A DNA stretch of 64,000 bases from Rhodobacteraceae bacterium M385 (GTDB lineage Bacteria; Pseudomonadota; Alphaproteobacteria; Rhodobacterales; Rhodobacteraceae). Location: NCBI GenBank assembly GCA_025141835.1, contig CP081102.1, positions 3,692,501 to 3,756,500 on the forward strand, read 5' to 3'. The notes under the pieces are model-generated. The model was not told the DNA's origin. It was given only the letters and a program-made list of their open reading frames with translations, and made no database searches. The first letter of the stretch is position 1; the number at the start of each line of letters is the position of its first letter. Position numbers and translations under genes: made by a program. Shown piece by piece: positions 1 to 9,012 of this stretch.

Positions 1-623
1 AAACGCATGGGCGCGCCGTTCTGGTTGGGGATGTCGCGGCCATAGATGCCCGTCGCCATCATCGTCAGCGGATGCATCGCCTCGTCCAGCCGCAACCCTT
101 CGCGGTAGGGCCATGCCAGAACCGGCACGCGGACGCCCGGCATCTCGTCGGGGCGGTTGGCGGTTTCAAACGCCACATGGGTCGCGCCGGATTGAACGCC
201 GACGCGGTTCAACAGGTCGGCCAGCTCGAACCCGTTCCACGGGACGACCATCGACCATGCCTCTACACAGCGGAAGCGGTAGATGCGCTCCTCGATCTCA
301 ACCTCGGACAGAATGTCCTCCATTGAATAGGTGCCGGGGTTATCGACCAAGCCGTCAATCTCTACCGCCCAGGGCGAGGTTGTTAGCGTATGGGCGTTTT
401 CCGAGGGGTCCGATTTTCCGGTCCCGAACTCATAGTAGTTATTGTAGGTGGTGATCTCTTCCCAGGTGTTGGGCTCCAGCGCGTCCTGCGCCTGCGCCGT
501 GCCGCCGATCAGGCCCGCCCCCAACAAGCCCCCCGCGCCTGCCATGATCTGGCGGCGGTTCAGGAACTGATGTTCCGGGGTGACATCGTCATAGGTCAGA
601 TTCGAGGTGTAGCGGCGCGCCAT
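1..623 (-). CDS. msrP: Protein-methionine-sulfoxide reductase catalytic subunit MsrP (partial, C-terminus outside window)
   Basis: Periplasmic molybdopterin enzyme that reduces oxidised methionines in envelope proteins, normally with the haem membrane partner MsrQ. About 207 residues are visible and the reading frame continues past base 1. The N-terminus has a twin-arginine signal (NRRQIMAGAGG, about residues 22-32). The family core follows, including NNYYEFGTGK and YRFRCVEAWSMVVPW, whose cysteine is the molybdenum ligand. The ATG at 623 follows a GGAGA ribosome site. msrQ would be expected downstream, beyond the window, and cannot be checked. The family call is firm. Confidence 0.93.
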   Translation of the reverse strand, partial: MARRYTSNLTYDDVTPEHQFLNRRQIMAGAGGLLGAGLIGGTAQAQDALEPNTWEEITTYNNYYEFGTGKSDPSENAHTLTTSPWAVEIDGLVDNPGTYSMEDILSEVEIEERIYRFRCVEAWSMVVPWNGFELADLLNRVGVQSGATHVAFETANRPDEMPGVRVPVLAWPYREGLRLDEAMHPLTMMATGIYGRDIPNQNGAPMR

Positions 624-793
624 AGAAGGTCTCCTTATCCTGCGTTCAGGTATTGATGCCCCATAACTAGCGCCCCACCCAATAGGTGACATGGATTATC
701 ACGGAAGGGTTAGACTGGCGTGATCCCCTTGCGCGGCGAGGAAGGACCGACGCGCCTTGGCGCGGCGCAGCCTGAGGAGCCGTCTGCCGGAAC

Positions 794-2284
794 TCATTCC
801 GCCGGAAACAAACGGTCCATCGGCAGGCTGCTGCCATCGGGCTGCACCAAACGCACATGCTGTCGCCGCATCCGGCGCGGCTCACTGACACCGACGGAAT
901 GGGCGATCACTTCTACTTCCTTCACGATGTTCTTGGCGTAATTGGCCACGCGCACTTTCTTATCCGAGACATCCAACCCCGCTTGGAACCTCGGGTTGTG
1001 GGTCGTGATCCCCGTGGGGCACGTGTTCTTGTGGCACTTGAGCGCTTGGATACAGCCCAGCGCAAACATGAACCCGCGCGCCGAGGTCACGAAATCTGCC
1101 CCCGCCGCCAACGCCCATGCCACATCGCCGGGGTTCACCAACTTGCCGCTGGCCACAATGCGGATGCGGTCCTTCAGGCCGGCTTTGGCGCGGGCATCGG
1201 CCAAAATCGGCAGCGCCTCTCGGATTGACATGCCCACAAGGTCCATCAACGGCATCGGGGCCGCGCCCGTGCCGCCCTCTCCGCCGTCGAGCGTAATGAA
1301 GTCTGGCGCGCTTTCGACCCCGCGCTCTTTAATGACCGCAAAGAGGTCCGCAAAAACCTGCGGATCGCCCATGACGGTCTTGATCCCCACAGGCTTGCCC
1401 GTGACCCGTCGGATCCGATCAATCAGATCCAGAAGCTCCTCTACATTCGCCGCTTCCCGGTGACGGTTCGGGCTGATCCCGTCCACGCCCCTTGGCAAGC
1501 CGCGAATGGCTGCGATTTCCTCGGTGATCTTGGCGGCGGGCAGGATGCCGCCTTTCCCCGGCTTCGCGCCTTGGGCCAGCTTCAACTCGAACATCTTTAC
1601 CTGCGGTTTCGCCGCCATCTCGGCCAGCATCCCGTCATCCAAATTGCCCTCGGCATCGCGCACCCCGTATTTGGCGGTGCCGATCTGGAACACGACATCG
1701 CAGCCGCCCTCCAGATGGTAAGGGGACAGGCCGCCTTCTCCGGTGTTCATCCAACAGCCCGCCGCCTTGCAACCGTGCGACAGCGCGGTGACTGCGGGCT
1801 TGGAAATGGCCCCGTAGGACATGCCCGACAGGTTGAAAAAACTTCCCGCCATATAAGGAGTGTCACAATGGGGCCCTATCATCAGCGGTTCCGAGCTGGA
1901 AAACTGGTCATCAAGCGGTGGAAACGCCGAGGGCACGAACAGCGGCGTGCCGACCACCGCGATATTCCGGGTAGAGCCGAACGGCAGGGTCGAAGATTTC
2001 CCCTCGCCCGCGTGTTTCACCCATTCCCTCTGCGCGCGGTTGAACGGCAATTCTTCGCGGTCCATTGCAAAGAAGTATTGCCGGAAGAATTCCCCAAGGC
2101 TGCTGAACAGGCTACGGAAGCGGCCCAAGACCGGATAGTTGCGCCGGATCGCATCGCTGCGTTGGGTCCGGTCGAGGATGAACAACACCACCACCACCAG
2201 CGCCATGATGCCGATCACTAGCCAGAAGGCGATCGCCATGGCTTCAAGGAAGACAGAAACGCTCTCCATCGTTGGTAGGTCCAT
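794..2284 (-). CDS. FMN-binding glutamate synthase-like protein, membrane-anchored
   Basis: A 496-residue stand-alone version of the glutamate synthase FMN/Fe-S domain (GltB2/YerD-like family). It lacks the glutamine amidotransferase domain, so the true substrate is unknown. Residues about 8-36 form one strong hydrophobic segment, so the catalytic part is probably tethered to the inner membrane. Core motifs include LSYG-like MSYGAISKPAV, GGEGGTGAAP, and the cysteine-rich CHKNTCPTG that in glutamate synthase helps bind the 3Fe-4S cluster. The ATG at 2284 is chosen because a clean GGAGG lies seven bases upstream; the frame is open 13 codons further, without such a site. It lies between clpB and msrP on the same strand, with 170 bases to msrP. 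Confidence 0.85.
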   Translation of the reverse strand: MDLPTMESVSVFLEAMAIAFWLVIGIMALVVVVLFILDRTQRSDAIRRNYPVLGRFRSLFSSLGEFFRQYFFAMDREELPFNRAQREWVKHAGEGKSSTLPFGSTRNIAVVGTPLFVPSAFPPLDDQFSSSEPLMIGPHCDTPYMAGSFFNLSGMSYGAISKPAVTALSHGCKAAGCWMNTGEGGLSPYHLEGGCDVVFQIGTAKYGVRDAEGNLDDGMLAEMAAKPQVKMFELKLAQGAKPGKGGILPAAKITEEIAAIRGLPRGVDGISPNRHREAANVEELLDLIDRIRRVTGKPVGIKTVMGDPQVFADLFAVIKERGVESAPDFITLDGGEGGTGAAPMPLMDLVGMSIREALPILADARAKAGLKDRIRIVASGKLVNPGDVAWALAAGADFVTSARGFMFALGCIQALKCHKNTCPTGITTHNPRFQAGLDVSDKKVRVANYAKNIVKEVEVIAHSVGVSEPRRMRRQHVRLVQPDGSSLPMDRLFPAE

Positions 2285-2411
2285 TTCGTATCCTCCAAAT
2301 TGTCTGCCTCGCACCATGGCCAAACTGCCCGGCCCTTCGCAACCGCTTCAACGGGATTTTGCGCGATCGTGATGTGATCCTGATCGAGTCCCCACGGGAC
2401 GCTTCACCATG

Positions 2412-2444
2412 AAAAACCGCCCCGCGCGGAAGGGCGAGGGGCGG
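2412..2444 (-). terminator. Rho-independent terminator of clpB
   Basis: On the minus strand CCGCCCC (2438-2444) pairs with GGGGCGG (2417-2423) across a 14-base loop and is followed by five T. It lies 66 bases past the clpB stop. Confidence 0.75.
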
Positions 2445-2509
2445 CGATTGATATAGCATTGATCTACCCTCTCCGAGCGATTCCGGAGCAGATCGTGGTT
2501 TAGCGTTGG

Positions 2510-5125
2510 TTAATGCACCACAGCCTCATCTGGCTTGGGCCGGTTCGATGGGGCCACGCGGTCGCCCACGATCAACCCATCCGGCCCGGCACTCACCGAG
2601 ATGTTCGACCCGTCGTGGACATCCCCGGCCAAGATCATTTCGGCCAGTTGGTCCTGCAATGCCCGCTGGATCACCCGCTTCAACGGCCTTGCGCCGAAGA
2701 CAGGGTCATAGCCCTCATCGGCCAGCCATGTTTGCGCGCTCTCATCCAACGAAAGCTGGATCTTGCGCTCGGCCAGACGCCGCTCAAGACGACCCAACTG
2801 GATTTTGACGATCCCGTCCATGTCCTCACGGGTGAGGCGGTCAAAGACGATCATGTCATCCAGACGGTTCAGGAACTCGGGCCGGAAATGCGCCCGCACC
2901 GCTTCCATCACGTCGGCTTGCGCTTGGTTCGCATCGGCCCCTTCGGGCAGATGGCTCAGCGCTTGGCTACCAAGGTTTGAGGTCAGCACGATCAACGTCT
3001 GCTTGAAATCCACCTGACGCCCCTGACCGTCGGTCAGGATACCATCGTCAAGCACTTGAAGAAGCACGTTAAACACCTCTGGGTGGGCCTTCTCGACCTC
3101 GTCGAACAAGATAACCTGATAAGGCCGACGCCGGACCGCTTCGGTCAGAACGCCCCCCTCATCATACCCCACATAGCCCGGAGGCGCCCCGATCAGACGG
3201 GCAACGGCGTGTTTCTCCATGAACTCTGACATGTCGATCCGCACCATCGCTTGGTCATCGTCGAACAGATACTCGGCCAGTGCCTTGGTCAGCTCGGTCT
3301 TACCCACGCCCGTTGGCCCCAAGAACAGGAAGCTACCCAACGGCCGCCCCTCGTCCTGCAACCCGGCACGCGCCCGGCGGACCGCACGCGACACGGCGCT
3401 GACCGCTTGCGTCTGGCCGATCACCCGTTTGCCGAGTTCATCTTCCATACGCAGCAACTTCTCGCGCTCGCCTTCCAGCATCTTGGCCACGGGCACGCCC
3501 GTCCAACGCTCCACCACTTCGGCGATCTGCTCGGGAAGCACCGCTTCCTCTACCATCACGTCATCGGGTTGCGCTTCGGCTTGCTCTAGCTGTTTCTCCA
3601 ACTGCGGGATCACGCCGTAAGACAGCTCCCCCGCTTTACCGAGGTCACCGTTGCGCTTGGCTTGCTCCAACTCTGCACGGGCGTGGTCCAGACGCTCTTT
3701 CAGCTCGCGGGCGGATTCAAGTTTATCCCGCTCTGCCTGCCACTTAGCCGTCATCTCTGCCGACTTCTCTTGCAGGCCGCTCAGGTCTTTTTCCAGCGTT
3801 TGCAACCGATCTTTGGACGCCACATCGCTTTCCTGCTTCAAGGCTTCCGCCTCGATCTGCATTTGCAGGATCTGGCGGTCCAGCGCGTCCAATTCCTCGG
3901 GCTTGCTGTCCACTTCCATCCGCAGACGGCTTGCCGCTTCGTCCATCAGGTCGATGGCCTTATCGGGCAAGAAACGATCCGTGATATAACGGTGCGATAG
4001 GGTCGATGCCGCCACAAGGGCGCTGTCGCTGATCCGCACACCGTGGTGGAGTTCATACTTCTCCTTGATACCGCGCAGGATCGACACCGTGTCTTCCACT
4101 GTCGGTTCTTCCACCACAAGCGGTTGGAAGCGACGGGCAAGGGCCGCGTCCTTCTCTACATACTTGCGGTATTCATCCAGCGTTGTAGCACCGACGCAGT
4201 GCAATTCACCCCGCGCAAGCGCCGGTTTAATCAGGTTCGCCGCATCCATTGCGCCATCGCCTTTGCCCGCGCCGACAAGCGTGTGCATTTCGTCGATGAA
4301 CAGAATGATCTCACCCGCCGCGGCGGCGATTTCGGTCAGGACGGATTTCAACCGCTCTTCAAACTCACCGCGATACTTCGCACCCGCAATCAAAGCGCCC
4401 ATGTCCAAGGACATCAGCGTCTTGTTACGCAGGCTTTCGGGCACATCTCCGTTGACGATCCGCAAGGCCAGACCTTCGGCAATCGCGGTTTTACCCACGC
4501 CCGGTTCACCAATCAGCACGGGGTTGTTCTTGGTCCGGCGCGATAGCACCTGCATGGCGCGGCGGATTTCTTCGTCGCGACCGATGATGGGGTCAATCTT
4601 GCCTTCCCGTGCGGCCTCGGTCAGGTCGCGGGCGTATTTGTTGAGGGCGTCATAATTGTCTTCCGCCGATGCGCTGTCAGCCGAGCGCCCCTTGCGCAGA
4701 TCATTGATCGCGGCATTGAGGGATTGCGCATTTACGTTGCCCGCATCCAACGCCTCTTTCGCGCCGGATTTGACCATCGCCAAAGCCGTCAGGACACGTT
4801 CAACCGGCACAAAGCTGTCGCCAGCTTTGGTGGCGACCTTCTCGGCCTCGTCCAGCACTTTGCCAAGCTGCTTGTCCATATAGACCTGCGCCCCGTCTCC
4901 GGTGACGACAGGCAGCTTCGCCAGTTTCGCATCAAGGCTTTCGCGCACCCGTTCGGGGTTGCCGCCCGAGCGGCCAATCAGGTTGGTCGCCAAGCCTTGG
5001 TCATCATCCAACAGAGCCTTCAGAAGATGTTCGGGCATCAGTTTTTGGTGGTCTTCGCGTTGCGCAATGGTTTGGGCGGCCTGAAGAAAGCCGCGTGCGC
5101 GATCAGTGAACTTTTCTAAGTTCAT
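2510..5125 (-). CDS. clpB: ATP-dependent chaperone ClpB
   Basis: Cytoplasmic hexameric disaggregase that works with DnaK to recover aggregated proteins after heat stress. The 871 residues match the usual length. Visible in order: Clp N-domain (about 1-145), first AAA module with Walker A GEPGVGKTAIAEG (near 205) and Walker B ILFIDEMH, a long charged coiled-coil middle domain (about 410-525) that separates ClpB from ClpA/ClpC, and the second AAA module with GPTGVGKTELTKAL (near 607) and ILFDEVEKAHPE. ATG at 5125 follows AAGGAG. It is transcribed alone, with its own terminator and a heat-shock-like promoter. Confidence 0.98.
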   Translation of the reverse strand: MNLEKFTDRARGFLQAAQTIAQREDHQKLMPEHLLKALLDDDQGLATNLIGRSGGNPERVRESLDAKLAKLPVVTGDGAQVYMDKQLGKVLDEAEKVATKAGDSFVPVERVLTALAMVKSGAKEALDAGNVNAQSLNAAINDLRKGRSADSASAEDNYDALNKYARDLTEAAREGKIDPIIGRDEEIRRAMQVLSRRTKNNPVLIGEPGVGKTAIAEGLALRIVNGDVPESLRNKTLMSLDMGALIAGAKYRGEFEERLKSVLTEIAAAAGEIILFIDEMHTLVGAGKGDGAMDAANLIKPALARGELHCVGATTLDEYRKYVEKDAALARRFQPLVVEEPTVEDTVSILRGIKEKYELHHGVRISDSALVAASTLSHRYITDRFLPDKAIDLMDEAASRLRMEVDSKPEELDALDRQILQMQIEAEALKQESDVASKDRLQTLEKDLSGLQEKSAEMTAKWQAERDKLESARELKERLDHARAELEQAKRNGDLGKAGELSYGVIPQLEKQLEQAEAQPDDVMVEEAVLPEQIAEVVERWTGVPVAKMLEGEREKLLRMEDELGKRVIGQTQAVSAVSRAVRRARAGLQDEGRPLGSFLFLGPTGVGKTELTKALAEYLFDDDQAMVRIDMSEFMEKHAVARLIGAPPGYVGYDEGGVLTEAVRRRPYQVILFDEVEKAHPEVFNVLLQVLDDGILTDGQGRQVDFKQTLIVLTSNLGSQALSHLPEGADANQAQADVMEAVRAHFRPEFLNRLDDMIVFDRLTREDMDGIVKIQLGRLERRLAERKIQLSLDESAQTWLADEGYDPVFGARPLKRVIQRALQDQLAEMILAGDVHDGSNISVSAGPDGLIVGDRVAPSNRPKPDEAVVH

Positions 5126-5539
5126 GGGTCGTTTCTCCTTACATTAAGCGCCCGGATCGCAGCACCCGCTTAAGCGGCATACTGACTGTGGGCCTCGTGC
5201 AATTATATGGGAACCGGATGGCGGGTTCGCAACAGGGGAACGATGGCTATCCTTTTCCCCGCGATAACACCCCCGCGTGGCCCCATATCCATAGCAAGAG
5301 ACGATGTCCCCTTTTCCGTCTCGGGCTGCGCTGCCCTCCCCACACCGGCGCAGCCGACTTAATACGCCGTGGCATTTTCCGCGTGCGTCGGTCCGGGTCG
5401 CTGTCTTGGTGTTCGGCGGCCCGGATCATTTACTTGTGATTAAGGGTAAGGGGAACCATATCTCGACATATAGCGTTACCTCCCTACATAGTACCTACAG
5501 ATGGTGCCCCTCTTGGCCCATTTAGCTGGAGTAATGCTC
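5126..5539. other. Intergenic region between clpB and the pyrF-side genes
   Basis: 414 bases without a convincing gene. The left quarter holds the clpB ribosome site and heat-shock-like promoter. The rest must hold the promoter of the rightward small gene and possibly pyrF. Short open frames on both strands here lack ribosome sites and family resemblance. I see no clear hairpin or repeat. Confidence 0.5.
5202..5235 (-). promoter_or_regulatory. Heat-shock (sigma-32 like) promoter of clpB
   Basis: On the minus strand, CTGTTGCGAACC (around 5224-5235) is followed 12-14 bases later by CCCATATAAT (around 5202-5212). This resembles the RpoH pattern of a CTTG-type -35 and a CCCATNT -10. It lies about 80 bases upstream of the clpB start, which fits a class of genes normally under RpoH. 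The -35 is a weak match, so this is an inference. Confidence 0.5.
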
Positions 5540-5737
5540 ATGACGACCAATTGCCTTAGCCTCCACCGCGTCGCCTACGACGCTGCTGCCCGCGCCTTCC
5601 ACGCCGAAGTGCAATATGTGAACGCCACCGGCATTCAGCGCCGGGGCGTCGTTTGGCACGGCCCCCTTACAGCCGAGTTCAAGCGCATTACCGGTGGTTT
5701 GCGCGATGCTGCTATAAGCTCGGAAAAACCGGCCTAA
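5540..5737 (+). CDS. Small conserved-looking hypothetical protein upstream of pyrF
   Basis: 65 residues starting MTTNCLSLHRVAYD. The ATG at 5540 has GGAG nine bases upstream; an in-frame ATG at 5534 is too close to that site. The protein is soluble, with no signal peptide or membrane segment. It mixes a hydrophobic first half (AYDAAARAFHAEVQY) with GVVWHGPLTAEFKRI. It ends 55 bases before pyrF on the same strand. I do not recognise a family and assign no function. Composition and codon use match the neighbours, so I think it is real. Confidence 0.6.
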   Translation: MTTNCLSLHRVAYDAAARAFHAEVQYVNATGIQRRGVVWHGPLTAEFKRITGGLRDAAISSEKPA

Positions 5738-5792
5738 GTGGACTTCCCCCCAAGGCCCGTTTAATCAGCGGCAAACTAGGGGGATATGCAGA

Positions 5793-6482
5793 ATGTCGGA
5801 CGATCGTTTAATCGTGGCACTAGACGTGCCGAACGTAGTGCAAGGCCTCGCGCTGGCCGAGAAACTGGGCGACGCCGTGTCGTTCTATAAAATCGGTCTC
5901 GGGATGCTGACCGGCGGCGGGATGGCATTGGCTAATGAGCTGAAGCAAGAACACGGCAAGCGCATTTTCCTTGATATGAAGCTGTTTGATATCAGCGCCA
6001 CGATCGAAGCCGCCGTGCGCGGGCTGGCGCAATACAACCTCGACTTTCTGACAGTGCATGGGGACCCCCATGTGGTCCGCGCCGCGAAAGAGGGCGCTGC
6101 CGGCAGTGACACCAAAATCCTTGCCGTGACCATCCTGACATCTCAGGACCGGGGTGATCTGGACGATTGCCTGATCCGCGACGGCGCTATTCCCGATCTG
6201 GTGGTCGAGCGTGCGGGCCGCGCGCTGGAAGCCGGGGCCGATGGTGTCATCTCTTCGCCGCAAGAAGCCGCCATGATCCGCGCCTTGCCTCAGGCCGATG
6301 GCCGCCTGATCGTCACGCCGGGCGTGCGGCCACTGGGCTCTGCCTCCGGCGACCAGAAACGCATCGCGACACCGGGCCAAGCGATTGCCGACGGGGCCGA
6401 CCACATCGTTGTGGGCCGCCCGATCTGGCAACACCAAGACCCCCGCGCCGCGGCGCAGATGGTTCTGTCAGAGCTGTCATGA
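5793..6482 (+). CDS. pyrF: Orotidine 5'-phosphate decarboxylase
   Basis: Last step of de novo UMP synthesis: decarboxylation of OMP in the cytoplasm. 229 residues, normal for the short bacterial enzyme. It starts with the ALDVPN strand-1 Asp, then FYKIGLGM, the catalytic LDMKLFDI segment with the Asp-Lys charge network, and closes with TPGVRP and the phosphate-binding VVGRPIW loop. ATG at 5793 has only a weak upstream purine run (GGGGGATATGCAG). The following gene is on the other strand and its stop lies 3 bases from the pyrF stop. Confidence 0.96.
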   Translation: MSDDRLIVALDVPNVVQGLALAEKLGDAVSFYKIGLGMLTGGGMALANELKQEHGKRIFLDMKLFDISATIEAAVRGLAQYNLDFLTVHGDPHVVRAAKEGAAGSDTKILAVTILTSQDRGDLDDCLIRDGAIPDLVVERAGRALEAGADGVISSPQEAAMIRALPQADGRLIVTPGVRPLGSASGDQKRIATPGQAIADGADHIVVGRPIWQHQDPRAAAQMVLSELS

Positions 6483-6484
6483 CC

Positions 6485-7273
6485 CTAACCGTGCGGCGGT
6501 ATTCTCACCGCCGCCACGTTCTCTGCCGCAAAGCAGATCGCATCGGGCAACCAGAACCGCGCCTCTAGGCTGCGGTGCTGGGTTCCGGCGAAGCCGATCA
6601 GGGGCGGCTCCATATTGATCTCTTCCCGGCCCAAGGTGGGATGCGCCATATCCATCAACACGCAAGCCATCGCAGCGATGCCTTCGGGCGTCGCCTCCAG
6701 GATCAATTGGTCCGCTTTGGCCGGGGCAAACGCCATGCGATCCGCGTCGTTGCTCCACCCCAAGGCGAAGAACGGGCGGTCCAACTCCTCCACCCGGTGA
6801 ACCGGGGCCATGTCGCTGCTGGCAAAGGGATGGCGCCAGACCTCTTGTGGCCAATATTCATAGCTGGCGAAGGTGATCGGCGCGGTTTGCTTCAGCTTGT
6901 GATCCCGTAGCATCGGCCGCGCGATACGGGCGTAGAACACCTGAACGTGGCTTTCGGGATGGGTCAGGGTCAGCCCCGCCCACTCGCGATCCGACAAGAG
7001 CAGATGCATCAACCACAACCCGATGCGGCGGTAGCCCTCGGCATCGGCGACGGCGTTGAAACCGGGGGCCTGATCGACAATCTCGAAGGGCATATCCCCG
7101 TCGCCCGCCCACCCAAGGGACCGCTTGAAGCCGGTATCCACCGCAAAGCCATCAAAGACACTGTGGTCGGACAGATTGTCAGGGAAATCAGCGGCCATGA
7201 AGATCAGGTCGTCATCAGCCGTCAGCGCCGCCGCCTTTTCAGACAGCGACGCGTATTCATTCAAGTCATTCAT
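6485..7273 (-). CDS. Hypothetical protein, third gene of the SPFH-NfeD operon
   Basis: 262 residues, acidic, no signal peptide and no membrane segment, so probably cytoplasmic. I do not recognise the family. Notable stretches are FMAADFPDNLSDHSVFDGF near the N-terminus, FASYEYWPQEVWRHPF in the middle and a conserved-looking C-terminal part (MDMAHPTLGREEINMEPP then FWLPDAICF). The ATG overlaps the nfeD stop by eight bases, so it is probably translationally coupled to nfeD. Its place in the operon suggests a role tied to membrane microdomain proteins, but that is guilt by association only. Confidence 0.7.
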   Translation of the reverse strand: MNDLNEYASLSEKAAALTADDDLIFMAADFPDNLSDHSVFDGFAVDTGFKRSLGWAGDGDMPFEIVDQAPGFNAVADAEGYRRIGLWLMHLLLSDREWAGLTLTHPESHVQVFYARIARPMLRDHKLKQTAPITFASYEYWPQEVWRHPFASSDMAPVHRVEELDRPFFALGWSNDADRMAFAPAKADQLILEATPEGIAAMACVLMDMAHPTLGREEINMEPPLIGFAGTQHRSLEARFWLPDAICFAAENVAAVRIPPHG

Positions 7274-7538
7274 TGATGTCGTGATCGAAGTTTTTCACCT
7301 GCCCTTGGAAAACGCCCAACCAGCGGCGCAACCCCAGCCAGGCCACCAACGAGCAAAGCGCGAAGACGATTGCCAGGGCGGGGACCGACGTCGGGACGCC
7401 CACCAACAACAGCAACGCCACGACGCCCGCGCCGATGCCGAACCCCAACAACACGTAGGACGGCAGCAGGACCTCTCCCACCGCCAGCGCGACCGCGGCC
7501 ACGCCCCATACCCACCATTGGCTCCAGAGCGGATCCAT
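7266..7538 (-). CDS. NfeD-like short membrane protein
   Basis: 90 residues dominated by two to three hydrophobic segments (roughly 8-28, 30-50 and 52-70). It corresponds to the short NfeD/YbbJ type that accompanies SPFH proteins in bacteria, and the soluble OB-fold tail of longer NfeD proteins is cut to about 20 residues. The stop of the SPFH gene and this ATG share one base (TGATG). A GTG one codon upstream is the alternative start. The pair probably helps organise inner-membrane microdomains. Confidence 0.85.
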   Translation of the reverse strand: MDPLWSQWWVWGVAAVALAVGEVLLPSYVLLGFGIGAGVVALLLLVGVPTSVPALAIVFALCSLVAWLGLRRWLGVFQGQVKNFDHDINE

Positions 7539-8428
7539 CACCCACGCCCCTTCAGCATCTGGAACGCCTTGCCAAAGGCATCCACGGCATCAGCGGGCAC
7601 CACGATGGTGTTGCTGCCTTGGCCAGCGGCGAGGTTGCCGATGGCTTTCACTTGCTCCAGCGCGATGTTGTATTGCACGGCCTCAAGACCACCTTTGGCG
7701 ATGGCCTCGGCCACAACGCCGGTGGCATAGGCTTCGGCGTCGGCGGTGATCCGGCGGGCTTCGGCCACCTGTTTGGCCTCGTAGAGTTCCGCGTCGGCAG
7801 AAAGCTCCACGGCGCGGCGCTGGCCTTCCGCACGGGTCACGGCAGCACGACGCTCACGTTCTGCGTTCAACTGCTGCAACATCGCATCGCGGGTCGCCTG
7901 ATCAAGGTTCACGTCAAGGATTTCCGCCCGCGTCACCTCGATGCCCCAGTCGTCCACGGCAGATTCGACCTGCTGCTTGATCGAGCTGATCAGGGCAGAG
8001 CGGTTCGATTGCACCTCATCAAGGTCCATCTTGCCCATCTCGGCCCGGACGATACCGGCAACCGTGGTGGCAATCGCGCCATCCACATCACGGATACGGT
8101 AGACTGTCTTTTCCGGCTCTAGGATGCGGTAGAAGACAGATGTGTCGATCTTCACCAACACGTTGTCTTTGGTAATCGCGTCTTGCTCCGCATTGGGCAA
8201 CTGACGCTCCAACACCGACACCTTATGGGCAACCCGGTCCAGAAACGGAACGATCAGGTTGATCCCCGGCCCAAGCACCGACTTGAGGCGGCCAAAACGC
8301 TCCACCACATATTTTTCGGACTGCGGAACGATCCGAATGCCCAGATAGATACATAGAATAATGAATAGGGCGATTGCGATGGTCAGCACGCCGCCACCAC
8401 CAAGCCCGCTTAGAATGTCTTCCAGCAT
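7538..8428 (-). CDS. SPFH/band 7 family membrane protein (stomatin/QmcA-like)
   Basis: 296 residues. One N-terminal membrane anchor (about 10-32) is followed by the SPFH domain (IRIVPQSEKYVVERFGR, then PFLDRVAHKVSVLERQ) and an Ala/Glu-rich coiled coil (about 185-255). A Gly/Ala-rich tail ends it. This is the QmcA/YbbK type of flotillin-like scaffold, oligomeric at the inner membrane. The start at 8428 is preferred over longer in-frame ATGs at 8464 and 8542 because AGAGGT lies eight bases upstream. First gene of an operon with nfeD and an unknown protein. Confidence 0.93.
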   Translation of the reverse strand: MLEDILSGLGGGGVLTIAIALFIILCIYLGIRIVPQSEKYVVERFGRLKSVLGPGINLIVPFLDRVAHKVSVLERQLPNAEQDAITKDNVLVKIDTSVFYRILEPEKTVYRIRDVDGAIATTVAGIVRAEMGKMDLDEVQSNRSALISSIKQQVESAVDDWGIEVTRAEILDVNLDQATRDAMLQQLNAERERRAAVTRAEGQRRAVELSADAELYEAKQVAEARRITADAEAYATGVVAEAIAKGGLEAVQYNIALEQVKAIGNLAAGQGSNTIVVPADAVDAFGKAFQMLKGRG

Positions 8429-8553
8429 GGAGAAAATACCTCTGATTTGATCTTCAGGCTTCATAATATAACGATATGGGGCATTGGCGGCGTTACAGCC
8501 AGCCCAAATCGACCTAAGGGAAACCTGCATTTCAGCCGACAAAGGGGCTTTTT

Positions 8554-9012
8554 ATGGCACTTCGCGCCGCAAATCCCGATGATCTCCGGCAGGTCGAGGC
8601 CCTTGTTCGTGCGGCCTACACCCCTTGGATTGCCCAGATCAACGCCACCCCCGGCCCGCTGAACGACGACTACGCGGAGGCGATCGCCAATGGCTTGGTA
8701 CAAGTGTTTGAGGCCGATCGCGGGGTCGAGGCGTTGCTGGTTCTGATCCCTCAACCCGACGCCCTGCTACTCGATAACGTGGCCGTCCACCCGGACGCCC
8801 AAGGCAAAGGCCACGGCAAGTATCTGATGGGCGTGGCAGAACAGGCCGCATTGGCCCAAGGGTTTGACCGAATCCGGCTCTATACGCACGAGCGGATGGC
8901 CGCCAATATCCGCCTCTATCAACGCCAAGGCTACGCCATTACGCGCCGCGTGACAGAGCGTGGATTGAACCGCGTCTATATGGAGAAACGCCTATCCCAG
9001 CCGGATGCGTAA
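8554..9012 (+). CDS. GNAT family N-acetyltransferase
   Basis: 152 residues of a single GNAT domain, which transfers an acyl group from acyl-CoA to an amine; the substrate is unknown. The acyl-CoA pocket is visible in VAVHPDAQGKGHGKYLM (motif A, Q/RxxGxG/A). Motif B covers LYTHERMAANIRLYQRQGY. ATG at 8554 follows AAGGGG. It is divergent from the SPFH gene, with 125 bases between starts, and converges on the DUF6958 gene with a 21-base overlap. Confidence 0.88.
   Translation: MALRAANPDDLRQVEALVRAAYTPWIAQINATPGPLNDDYAEAIANGLVQVFEADRGVEALLVLIPQPDALLLDNVAVHPDAQGKGHGKYLMGVAEQAALAQGFDRIRLYTHERMAANIRLYQRQGYAITRRVTERGLNRVYMEKRLSQPDA

Noticed and set aside
5188..5439. 83-codon open frame downstream of the clpB promoter
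   Set aside because: Biased composition (Arg/Pro/Cys), no ribosome site, and it would overlap the clpB promoter.
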